A DNA stretch of 5,169 nucleotides from an uncultured Eubacteriales bacterium (GTDB lineage Bacteria > Bacillota > Clostridia > Christensenellales > Aristaeellaceae). Below the pieces are notes generated by a model. The model was not told the DNA's origin. It worked only from the letters and a program-made list of their open reading frames with translations, and made no database searches. The stretch is from the NCBI GenBank assembly GCA_900548125.1, contig URJN01000167.1, forward strand, positions 1-5,169, read 5' to 3'. Positions 1-5,169 of this stretch are shown here, one piece after another. How positions within the stretch are numbered: position 1 is the first letter of the stretch; each line of letters begins with the position of its first letter. Both the position numbers and the translations under genes were made by a program.

Positions 1-693
1 GAGCAGCTGATTTCGATTGCTCAGGATGTGAAGAAAAGCGGCGCAACCTGTCTGCGCGGCGGCGCGTTTAAGCCGCGTACATCGCCATATTCTTTTCAGG
101 GGCTGGAGAATGAAGGACTGCGTCTGCTGATGGAAGCAAAGAAAGCGACGGGGCTTCCTATCGTGACGGAGATTATGAGCGAAAGCCAGCTGGATGATTT
201 TGCCGACGTGGATGTGATTCAGGTCGGGGCGCGCAATATGCAGAATTTTCGTCTGCTCAAAGCACTTGGTCACAGCCAAAAACCGATTCTGCTCAAACGG
301 GGACTCAGCGCGACCATCGAGGAATGGCTGATGAGCGCGGAATATATTTTGGCTGGCGGAAACCCGAATGTCATCCTTTGCGAACGCGGCATTCGCACGT
401 TTGAGAAGATGATTCGCAACAACCTGGATATTTCTGCGATTCCGCTCATCAAGCAGAAATCGCATCTGCCGGTGATTGTTGATCCATCACATGCGGCGGG
501 CATCGCATGGATGGTTCAGCCGCTGGCGAGAACAGCGATTGCCGCCGGCGCGGATGGTTTGATGGTCGAGGTTCACAACAACCCGAAGGAAGCTCTTTGC
601 GACGGCGCGCAGTCGCTTGACCCAAAACAGTTTGACGCGATGATGACGGACGTTAAACGCCGCGTTGCGTTTGAAGAAAAGACATTGCTCTGA
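1..693 (+). CDS. aroF: 3-deoxy-7-phosphoheptulonate (DAHP) synthase, class I-beta, 5'-truncated by window edge
   Basis: The enzyme condenses phosphoenolpyruvate with erythrose 4-phosphate to DAHP, the first step of the shikimate pathway to aromatic amino acids, in the cytoplasm. The reading frame is open from base 1, so the true start lies outside; 230 residues are visible of about 335-340 usual for the family. Visible motifs, numbered from the first codon in the window: LRGGAFKPRTSPYSFQG (18-34, with the class I KPRTS substrate-binding motif), VGARNMQN (75-82), PILLKRG (95-101), NPNVILCERG (121-130), DPSHAAG (161-167) and MVEVH (188-192) followed by CDGAQSL (200-206). By family knowledge the metal ligands are a Cys in an upstream GPCS motif (just outside), His164, Glu190 and Asp201; the last three are present. 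No C-terminal chorismate mutase domain follows. An N-terminal regulatory domain cannot be judged. The next gene is convergent, and a terminator candidate lies at 783-818. Other symbols used for this family are aroA and aroG. Confidence 0.96.
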   Translation, partial: EQLISIAQDVKKSGATCLRGGAFKPRTSPYSFQGLENEGLRLLMEAKKATGLPIVTEIMSESQLDDFADVDVIQVGARNMQNFRLLKALGHSQKPILLKRGLSATIEEWLMSAEYILAGGNPNVILCERGIRTFEKMIRNNLDISAIPLIKQKSHLPVIVDPSHAAGIAWMVQPLARTAIAAGADGLMVEVHNNPKEALCDGAQSLDPKQFDAMMTDVKRRVAFEEKTLL

Positions 694-782
694 GTTTGAA
701 TGAGGAAAAATTGTTGGTTTTATTTTCGCCAAAACTCTGCGGTTGAAACGCCGCCGACCCAATTGAAATAGCGATCCGTTTC

Positions 783-818
783 CTGCCATGTTTCCATAGA
801 CATGGCAGTTTCTTTTTT
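783..818 (+). terminator. Rho-independent terminator, probably for aroF
   Basis: Read on the plus strand, CTGCCATG (783-790) pairs perfectly with CATGGCAG (801-808). The intervening ten bases can add up to three weaker pairs (T-A, T-G, T-A) around a CCAT loop. A T-rich tract, TTTCTTTTTT, follows at 809-818. The tract is on one side only, so termination is expected for rightward transcripts, i.e. those from aroF, whose stop is about 90 bases upstream. The hairpin lies inside the 3' coding part of the convergent, broken phosphoesterase gene (its AMSMETWQE segment). No terminator is evident in the 26 bases between the two stop codons. Structure seen directly; activity inferred. Confidence 0.72.
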
Positions 819-948
819 CAGTACCTGCAACGCGCGCGCCTTTCCGACGAATTCGCTGAGGTAATCATAGTTGTTTTGCAGTTGTAAGCAGGTGATGTGC
901 GCCATGATGGGGCATGCTTCCGCAAACCCGCTCTTTATATAAATTTCC

Positions 949-970
949 TTCAGCAGGGTCTCAGTAGGGT
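949..970. repeat. 11-base imperfect tandem repeat at second frame break of the phosphoesterase
   Basis: On the minus strand ACCCTACTGAG (970-960) is followed directly by ACCCTGCTGAA (959-949), matching at 9 of 11 positions. The coding frame changes here: the upstream frame reads SPAKTLLRPC and stops, whereas the downstream frame reads TETLLKEIYIKSG. Both copies encode TLL in their own frame. Removing one 11-base copy joins the halves as SPAKTLLKEIYIKSG. A tandem duplication is a simple explanation, but a small deletion of ancestral sequence could give the same frame change, and the copies are not identical. Confidence 0.55.
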
Positions 971-1234
971 TTTGGCGGGGGAGAGGTAGAGCATCGTGTA
1001 GGACGCGATGCCGGAGACACCGTCATCCATACAGCCTGAACTGCCGATGCTGTCGATGATGAGGTTGTTGAGCGCATAGTGCGCAGGGTTATGACTGTGT
1101 CCGCAGATGATGTGCGTGGGTTGAGTAAATTGCATGCTTTGCAGCCGTGAAAGAGCCTGATTGTAATCGTCGATGGGGAAGCGGTCTTCATCGGGCATGG
1201 CATGACAGAAGGTTACGCTGTCAATCGTCAGCGA

Positions 1235-1280
1235 TTTTGGGAACGTAACTCTACATAATTTACAGGGGTTTTGGGAACGT
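1235..1280. repeat. 12-base direct repeat bounding a 34-base frame-breaking insertion
   Basis: TTTTGGGAACGT occurs at 1235-1246 and again at 1269-1280, exactly 34 bases apart. The 22 bases between (1247-1268) are AT-richer than the surrounding gene and contain the TAA that ends the first phosphoesterase frame. On the minus strand each copy encodes Thr-Phe-Pro-Lys in the frame of its own side: ITFPK before the insertion and VTFPKSL after it. Deleting one repeat plus the 22 bases gives EEEITFPKSLTIDSVTFC, with uninterrupted phosphoesterase coding. The arrangement looks like a small insertion with target duplication or a template-switch event; the mechanism is not determinable. Confidence 0.8.
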
Positions 1281-1584
1281 GATTTCTTCCTCGGAGAGCT
1301 GCTTGACGTTAAACTCAAGCGAGGCGAAATTTGCGCCTGCGTATGCCGGATCATGCCGCATAGCGGATAAAACATATCGCTCGTGATTTCCATGCAGGCA
1401 GATGGCATTTTCCTTCTTGAGCAGCCCGAGCGTTTCCCGCGGCGCGGGTCCAAGGTTGATTTGGTCGCCGAGCGAGATGATTCGATCCGGCTTATGTTTG
1501 CGTCGAATGTCTTTTAAAATCGCTTCAAGAGCGAGAATGTTTGAGTGGATATCTGCGACAAGCGCAATGGATTGCATAGGACAA

Positions 1585-1591
1585 TTCCTCC
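1585..1591 (-). promoter_or_regulatory. Ribosome binding site of the broken phosphoesterase gene
   Basis: The minus strand reads GGAGGAA at 1591-1585, followed by seven bases and the ATG at 1577-1575. This near-perfect Shine-Dalgarno sequence fixes the start codon and shows that the 5' end of the gene is still preserved. No convincing leftward -35/-10 pair was found upstream of it. Confidence 0.75.
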
Positions 1592-1602
1592 GATGCGAAT
1601 GA

Positions 1603-1631
1603 TGGTCAAAGTAACGGTTTTATGCTATAAT
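1603..1631 (+). promoter_or_regulatory. Extended -10 sigma-A promoter, probably for addB
   Basis: TATAAT at 1626-1631 matches the consensus -10 exactly and is preceded by TG and one base (TGCTATAAT, extended -10). TGGTCA at 1603-1608, 17 bases upstream, matches four of six positions of TTGACA. Transcription would begin near 1638, giving a leader of about 145 bases before the addB start, with all three parS palindromes inside it. Motifs are seen directly; promoter function is inferred. Confidence 0.6.
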
Positions 1632-1665
1632 TCAATAACAGCATGCGAAAGTCCTGCCGATGCAA

Positions 1666-1681
1666 TGTTTCACGTGAAACA
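1666..1681. promoter_or_regulatory. parS: parS site 1 (ParB/Spo0J binding)
   Basis: Perfect 16-base palindrome TGTTTCACGTGAAACA, extended by one more pair to 18 bases (1665-1682). It matches the conserved bacterial parS sequence, bound as a dimer by the helix-turn-helix of ParB/Spo0J, which loads as a clamp, spreads over neighbouring DNA and recruits SMC. It is the leftmost of three identical cores. Confidence 0.92.
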
Positions 1682-1707
1682 TCGAATGAAGGCAGTGACA
1701 CAGCGAT

Positions 1708-1723
1708 TGTTTCACGTGAAACA
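1708..1723. promoter_or_regulatory. parS: parS site 2 (ParB/Spo0J binding)
   Basis: Second perfect copy of TGTTTCACGTGAAACA, starting 42 bases after the first. Its palindrome extends by two pairs on each side to 20 bases (1706-1725), the longest of the three. The 26 bases separating it from site 1 are not repeated elsewhere in the cluster, so only the binding core is conserved. Confidence 0.92.
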
Positions 1724-1746
1724 ATGCCGGGTGAGAAACGCAGGGA

Positions 1747-1762
1747 TGTTTCACGTGAAACA
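1747..1762. promoter_or_regulatory. parS: parS site 3 (ParB/Spo0J binding)
   Basis: Third perfect copy of TGTTTCACGTGAAACA, starting 39 bases after the second, with one extra pair (1746-1763). It ends six bases before the addB Shine-Dalgarno sequence and 19 bases before its start codon, so bound ParB would sit against the translation start region of the DNA. Confidence 0.92.
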
Positions 1763-1767
1763 TTCGG

Positions 1768-1773
1768 AAAGGA
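1768..1773 (+). promoter_or_regulatory. Ribosome binding site that decides the addB start
   Basis: AAAGGA lies eight bases before the ATG at 1782. The reading frame is open upstream to 1545 and contains in-frame ATGs at 1665 and 1746, but both fall in the first extra base pair of a parS palindrome. The ATG at 1746 has only a GGG directly abutting it and the one at 1665 has no Shine-Dalgarno sequence. The 1782 start also gives an N-terminus (MKILTARPHR) that lines up with RexB-type proteins. Confidence 0.75.
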
Positions 1774-1781
1774 AATGCGCG

Positions 1782-4700
1782 ATGAAGATATTGACAGCAA
1801 GACCGCACAGACTGCTGGGCGAATGCGTGCGCAGACTGGGAGAAAAGATGGAGCAGGGACAAAGCTGCATGTTCCTTGTTCCGGCACAGTACACCTTGCA
1901 GGCAGAAATCGAAATCATGGACAGGCTGGGTCTATCCGGCTCGTTTCTGATTGATGTGCTGTCGCCGAAAAGGCTGCAATCACGTGTATTTGAATTGGCG
2001 GGACTTCCGGAAAGAACCATTTTTGATGAGCGCGGAAAGTGCATGGTTCTCAGCGCGTTGATTGAGGAGGACAAGGAGCAACTGACGGTATACCGAGGTG
2101 CGGCAGAAAATGCGGCGAACGGTTTTACAGAGCGTATTTCCAATACCATGGCTTCGCTCAAAAGAAGCAAATTGACGGCGGAAGAAGTCCTGATGGCAGC
2201 TGAAAAAATGGGAGAGGGAAACACGGCTGCCGAAAAGCTGAAGGATATCGGGCGCATCTATGCGGCGTATGAGCAGCGCATGGCGGGAGAATTGGCGGAT
2301 GCGGAGGATATTTCGCGGGAAATGTGCATGCGGTTTGAGCGTTCGGGCGTACTCAAGGGACAGCATATTTTTGTTTATGGATTCGATATGATTACGCCGA
2401 CATTTGCCGCGCAGATGCTCAACATGGCTCCGCTTTGTGAATCGCTGACATTGGCGGTGGAAACGGATGTCAATGCCGCGCCGGATGGAAGGTTGTTTGC
2501 GCCGGTCAATTACAGCTTGGAACGCCTGTCCAAAATAGCGGCTGAAAAAGGTGTGCCCATTGAACGGGAAGCATTGAATCAGGAATTGGATGCCCCAGAG
2601 GATATTCGTATTTTGGAGAAGGGGCTGTATGCGCTGGGCGCAGAACCGTCGGAGCATCTGCCGACCAGCATAGAATTGTGTGCCGCAAGCGGCAAGCGTC
2701 AGGAGGTGCATCTTGCGGCGGCACGCATGCGGCAGCTGGCGGCGGCAGGGGAGAGCGTATCGCAGATGGCGGTCGTCTATTCGAAGGGGAGCGGCTATGC
2801 GCCGCTTCTGCAAAGCATTCTGCCGATGTACGGCTTGGAAGCATATGCCGCGGAAAAGCGTCAGGCCGGAGCGCACCCAATCAGCCGTTTTCTGCTCTGC
2901 GCATTGTCGGTTCTTTCAAACGGCTGGCGGCTGAACGATGTATTGGAATGTGCGCAAACGGGCTTTCTGGGCATTACGCAGGAGGAAACCGACAAGCTCT
3001 GCGCTTATTGCGAAGGCGCGGACGTGCGCGGCGACGCACTCAAAAGACCGCTTCGTTATCCGCGCGGTGTGACGGAGGAAGAGCTGGATGCGCTGGAAGA
3101 AAGCCGAGAGAAGATTGCCGCACCGCTGCTTGCGCTGCAAAAAGATATGAGCCGCGCACAAACGGCGGATGATACGATACAGGCAATTCTCAAGCTGCTT
3201 GAAGGCGTGAAAGCCTATGAAACGCTGGAAAATATGCGGGATGAATTGAATCGCATCGGTATGACATCTGAAGCGCAGGATTGCGCACAGGTTTGGAATG
3301 CGCTGATGGAAACGCTCGATCAGCTGCATACGCTTCTTGGCGGACGTGCTGTTCCGGCGAAAATCGTACAAAACCTGCTCGGAAATGGTTTGGCTGCATT
3401 GGAGCTTGCCGCACTGCCGCCTGCGGACGGCGCAATAATCTGCGGAGAAATCGGCAACGTCAGAACAGCGCAGGTGGACACGCTGTTCGCTGTCGGCATG
3501 AATGATATGCCGCCTGCCGCAGACAGCGGACTCCTGACGCCTCAGGAACAGCAGGAAGCGGCGCAAATCAGCGGCGCATATCTGGGCATGACGCCGCAGG
3601 AGAGCGCGGCTTTGGGACAGCTTGATGAATTGAAAGCCCTGACGGGAGCTAAAAAGAGAATTATCATTTCTTACGCACTTGCGGATGAAACCGGAAGGGC
3701 ACTTCGAGAGGGAACAGCCGTGCAGTCGCTCAGGCGGCTGTTCCCCATGATGCCTGTCGGCGGCGGATTGGCGCAGGAGGAAAGAAAAGCCATGCTCTGC
3801 GCTCAAGCGCCGGCACTTGAGGCACTGGCTGTCGAGCTATCTGAGTCTGCGGACGGACGACATCCGCTTGATGAAGTTTATATGGAAGCTGCCGTGGCAC
3901 TTTCGGCGACGAAAGAAGGGGAAAAGCGGCTCTTTTCTGTGACGCGGGGATTGGGCGAGCCGCCGGTCAAGCGTCTGGATGCGATGCAGGCGCGCGGACT
4001 CTATGGGCGTCCGGTCAGCAGCGTGTCGCGTCTGGAAACGTTTGCGCAATGCCCCTATAAGCATTTTGTCCGCTATGGTCTTGCGCCCAAGGAAGAGCAG
4101 CGTCCCGGCGTAGATATCGCGGAATTGGGCACAATCTATCATGAGGCGGCAGAGCAGTTCACGCGCATGGTCACAGAGCTTCCTGAATTTCCGAATATAT
4201 CACAAGAGGTGTGCGACAAGCTGATGGACGAGGCGGTTGCGCCGCTGATTGACGAATGGCGGGCGTCGCCGCTGGGAGAAAGCAAGCGGGGAGAAGCCGT
4301 CGCGCGAAGGATTCGCCGAACGGCAAAACGAACGGCACGCAATATCATCAGCCAATACGCGGACAGCAGCTTTAAGCCGATGCAGATGGAATTTGTCTTT
4401 GGTCAGAATGGAATTTCACCGATTCTGCTGGAGCTGGCGAATGGCACCTTTGTCTATTTGCAGGGCAGAATCGACCGTATAGACATGACGGCAGATGGCG
4501 CGGTGCGCATTATCGACTATAAGAGCGGCGGAAAGAAGTTTGATCCGACGCTGGTTTATTGGGGCTTGCAGCTGCAGCTGCTGCTGTATATGGCGGCGGC
4601 TGTTGCGAGGATTCCCGAATCGCGCGCGGCGGGCTTCTTCTATTGCAGGATAGCGGATCCGACCGTAAAAACGGAAATACGCATGAAAGAAGAAGTTGAA

Positions 4701-5054
4701 AAGCAGATTGCCAAAAAGCTGGCTCTTTCGGGAATTACATTGAGCGATGTATCCATCCTGCGTGCGCAGGGCGGCGCACAGGCGGGCATGGTGACTAAGG
4801 ACGGGAAGCCCAACGGACGGTATGCGTCATCTATGGTGACGGATGAAGGCATGGAGCATCTGATTGCGTTCGCGCGAAATAAGGCAACAACGCTGGCGGG
4901 GGATATTTACGCCGGTATAATCGACGATTCTCCCTACGAGCGCGGCTCGCTCAATGCCTGCCAGAACTGCGACTATGCGCCGATATGCACATTTGATCCC
5001 GAGCGCAAGCCGCGGCGGCGTCTTTCGGCAAAAACACTCGATGACCTGCTTTAA
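1782..5054 (+). CDS. addB: ATP-dependent helicase/nuclease subunit B (AddB/RexB type)
   Basis: This is the non-motor nuclease subunit of the AddAB/RexAB complex, which resects double-strand breaks and prepares 3' ends for RecA. The product is 1090 residues, near the family's usual 1100-1170. The N-terminal part is a degenerate UvrD-like fold: it lacks a Walker A motif (MKILTARPHR stands where AddB has a GxxGxGKT-type loop), as in streptococcal RexB. FLVPAQ (31-36) and HIFVYGFD (195-202) follow. VGMNDMPP (571-578) marks the second helicase-like domain. The C-terminal RecB-family nuclease domain (about 750-1090) is complete: His787 in GTIYHEAAEQF, Asp898 in GRIDRID, Asp912 and Lys914 in IIDYKSG, Gln930/Tyr936 in LQLQLLLY. 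Cys757 plus Cys1060, Cys1063 and Cys1069 (C-x2-C-x5-C) form the expected 4Fe-4S staple. The gene is probably driven by the promoter at 1603-1631 through a leader holding three parS sites. addA is expected downstream but lies outside. Base composition resembles aroF, with no sign of transfer. Confidence 0.95.
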   Translation: MKILTARPHRLLGECVRRLGEKMEQGQSCMFLVPAQYTLQAEIEIMDRLGLSGSFLIDVLSPKRLQSRVFELAGLPERTIFDERGKCMVLSALIEEDKEQLTVYRGAAENAANGFTERISNTMASLKRSKLTAEEVLMAAEKMGEGNTAAEKLKDIGRIYAAYEQRMAGELADAEDISREMCMRFERSGVLKGQHIFVYGFDMITPTFAAQMLNMAPLCESLTLAVETDVNAAPDGRLFAPVNYSLERLSKIAAEKGVPIEREALNQELDAPEDIRILEKGLYALGAEPSEHLPTSIELCAASGKRQEVHLAAARMRQLAAAGESVSQMAVVYSKGSGYAPLLQSILPMYGLEAYAAEKRQAGAHPISRFLLCALSVLSNGWRLNDVLECAQTGFLGITQEETDKLCAYCEGADVRGDALKRPLRYPRGVTEEELDALEESREKIAAPLLALQKDMSRAQTADDTIQAILKLLEGVKAYETLENMRDELNRIGMTSEAQDCAQVWNALMETLDQLHTLLGGRAVPAKIVQNLLGNGLAALELAALPPADGAIICGEIGNVRTAQVDTLFAVGMNDMPPAADSGLLTPQEQQEAAQISGAYLGMTPQESAALGQLDELKALTGAKKRIIISYALADETGRALREGTAVQSLRRLFPMMPVGGGLAQEERKAMLCAQAPALEALAVELSESADGRHPLDEVYMEAAVALSATKEGEKRLFSVTRGLGEPPVKRLDAMQARGLYGRPVSSVSRLETFAQCPYKHFVRYGLAPKEEQRPGVDIAELGTIYHEAAEQFTRMVTELPEFPNISQEVCDKLMDEAVAPLIDEWRASPLGESKRGEAVARRIRRTAKRTARNIISQYADSSFKPMQMEFVFGQNGISPILLELANGTFVYLQGRIDRIDMTADGAVRIIDYKSGGKKFDPTLVYWGLQLQLLLYMAAAVARIPESRAAGFFYCRIADPTVKTEIRMKEEVEKQIAKKLALSGITLSDVSILRAQGGAQAGMVTKDGKPNGRYASSMVTDEGMEHLIAFARNKATTLAGDIYAGIIDDSPYERGSLNACQNCDYAPICTFDPERKPRRRLSAKTLDDLL

Positions 5055-5105
5055 AAGCAGAGAAACGCTTTTGCAATCGAATCAAATCAAGCTGACCTGA
5101 ATGGC

Positions 5106-5131
5106 AAAAACAGGAATTTCGGTTCGTTTTT
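5106..5131 (+). terminator. Possible weak terminator after addB
   Basis: AAAAAC (5106-5111) can pair with GTTTTT (5126-5131), and inside it GAAT (5114-5117) with GTTC (5122-5125, one wobble pair) around a TTCG tetraloop, leaving two bases bulged on the left. The stem is AT-rich and the T-run forms part of the stem, so efficiency would be modest; partial readthrough into the next gene is as likely as termination. Confidence 0.33.
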
Positions 5132-5161
5132 CATTGCATGAAGGGCTATTCTCCTTCTTTC

Positions 5162-5167
5162 GGAGGG
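5162..5167 (+). promoter_or_regulatory. Shine-Dalgarno sequence of a gene starting beyond the window
   Basis: GGAGGG at 5162-5167 is a strong Shine-Dalgarno match two bases from the right edge, so a start codon is expected within about ten bases outside the window. The usual partner after addB is addA, but nothing of the gene itself is visible. The preceding CTCC (5151-5154) could pair with GGAG and partly occlude the site. Confidence 0.4.
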
Positions 5168-5169
5168 GA

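Larger units (their letters stand above)
720..1577 (-). pseudogene. Calcineurin-like metallophosphoesterase, frame-disrupted
   Basis: A YfcE/MJ0936-like metallo-dependent phosphoesterase; its substrate cannot be told from sequence. Reading starts at the ATG at 1577-1575, behind a GGAGGAA ribosome binding site. The first frame (105 codons) carries the N-terminal metal-binding motifs DIHSN (9-13), GDQINLGP (37-44) and GNHE (63-66), then stops at 1262-1260. The protein continues in another frame, from about 1246, with TIDSVTFCHAMPDEDRFP and the terminal metal motif GHSHNPAHY, then GSSGCMDDGVSGIASY; this frame stops at 952-950. The C-terminal part (KEIYIKSGFAEACPIM, then CLQLQNNYDYLSEF) resumes in the first frame from about 960 and ends with the TAA at 722-720. 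Both breaks coincide with short direct repeats; removing 34 and 11 bases gives 270 uninterrupted codons with all metal ligands. The gene has therefore probably been lost recently, unless the repeats are assembly artefacts or reversible. It is divergent from addB and convergent with aroF. Confidence 0.82.

Noticed and set aside
1622..1644. Inverted repeat ATGCT...AGCAT around the addB -10 region as an operator
   Set aside because: Only five pairs with a long 13-base loop; could easily occur by chance.
1578..1670. Leftward promoter for the phosphoesterase gene
   Set aside because: No -35/-10 pair with acceptable match and spacing was found on the minus strand; a promoter must exist or have existed but cannot be placed.
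1666..1762. Mini CRISPR array (three repeats, spacers of 26 and 23 bases)
   Set aside because: The repeats are 16-base perfect palindromes identical to parS, too short for CRISPR, with no cas genes and unequal short spacers.
1545..1781. N-terminal extension of addB by 79 codons containing three FHVK(H/Q) repeats
   Set aside because: The repeats are translations of the parS palindromes spaced by multiples of three; the ATG at 1782 has a proper ribosome binding site and matches family N-termini.
1643..1954. 103-codon plus-strand reading frame and several minus-strand frames over the parS region and the addB 5' end
   Set aside because: They overlap addB in other frames, lack ribosome binding sites and show only parS-derived repeats.
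2678..3172. 164-codon plus-strand frame, and long minus-strand frames at 1980-2876 and 2916-3806
   Set aside because: They lie wholly inside addB, have low-complexity Arg/Ala/Cys-rich or Arg/His-rich composition and no recognisable domain; shadows of a GC-biased gene.
5046..5060. CTGCTTT-A-AAAGCAG inverted repeat over the addB stop codon as a terminator
   Set aside because: The palindrome is seven pairs around one base, but no T-tract follows and the loop would need several pairs to open.

Overview
The window looks like chromosomal DNA from a low-to-moderate GC Firmicute, most likely a clostridial lineage. The grounds are a class I-beta DAHP synthase, an AddB/RexB-type recombination nuclease, strong GGAGG-type ribosome binding sites and canonical Bacillus-type parS sites. 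No mobile element, tRNA, rRNA or CRISPR array was found.

Layout. (1) Positions 1-693, plus strand: the 3' two thirds of a 3-deoxy-7-phosphoheptulonate (DAHP) synthase gene, cut by the left edge. A strong hairpin plus T-tract about 90 bases past its stop (783-818) is its probable terminator. (2) Positions 720-1577, minus strand, convergent with aroF: a broken calcineurin-like metallophosphoesterase gene. All expected motifs can be read, but in two frames. The breaks coincide with a 34-base insertion bounded by a 12-base direct repeat (1235-1280) and an 11-base imperfect tandem repeat (949-970). Removing one unit of each gives a continuous 270-residue frame. (3) Positions 1578-1781: a divergent intergenic region with an extended -10 promoter pointing right and three perfect copies of the 16-base palindrome TGTTTCACGTGAAACA, the ParB/Spo0J-binding parS sequence, within 97 bases. 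(4) Positions 1782-5054, plus strand: an intact addB/rexB gene (1090 residues) with all four iron-sulfur cysteines and the RecB-family nuclease motifs, but no N-terminal Walker A motif. (5) Positions 5055-5169: a short intergenic tail with a weak hairpin and, at the very edge, a strong Shine-Dalgarno sequence for a gene beyond the window (addA is the usual partner).

The most notable feature is the triple parS cluster in the predicted 5' leader of addB. It puts a chromosome-segregation (ParB/SMC loading) centre directly on the promoter-proximal region of a double-strand-break repair gene. parS sites in Firmicutes are usually near the replication origin, so this locus may be origin-proximal; that last step is inference.
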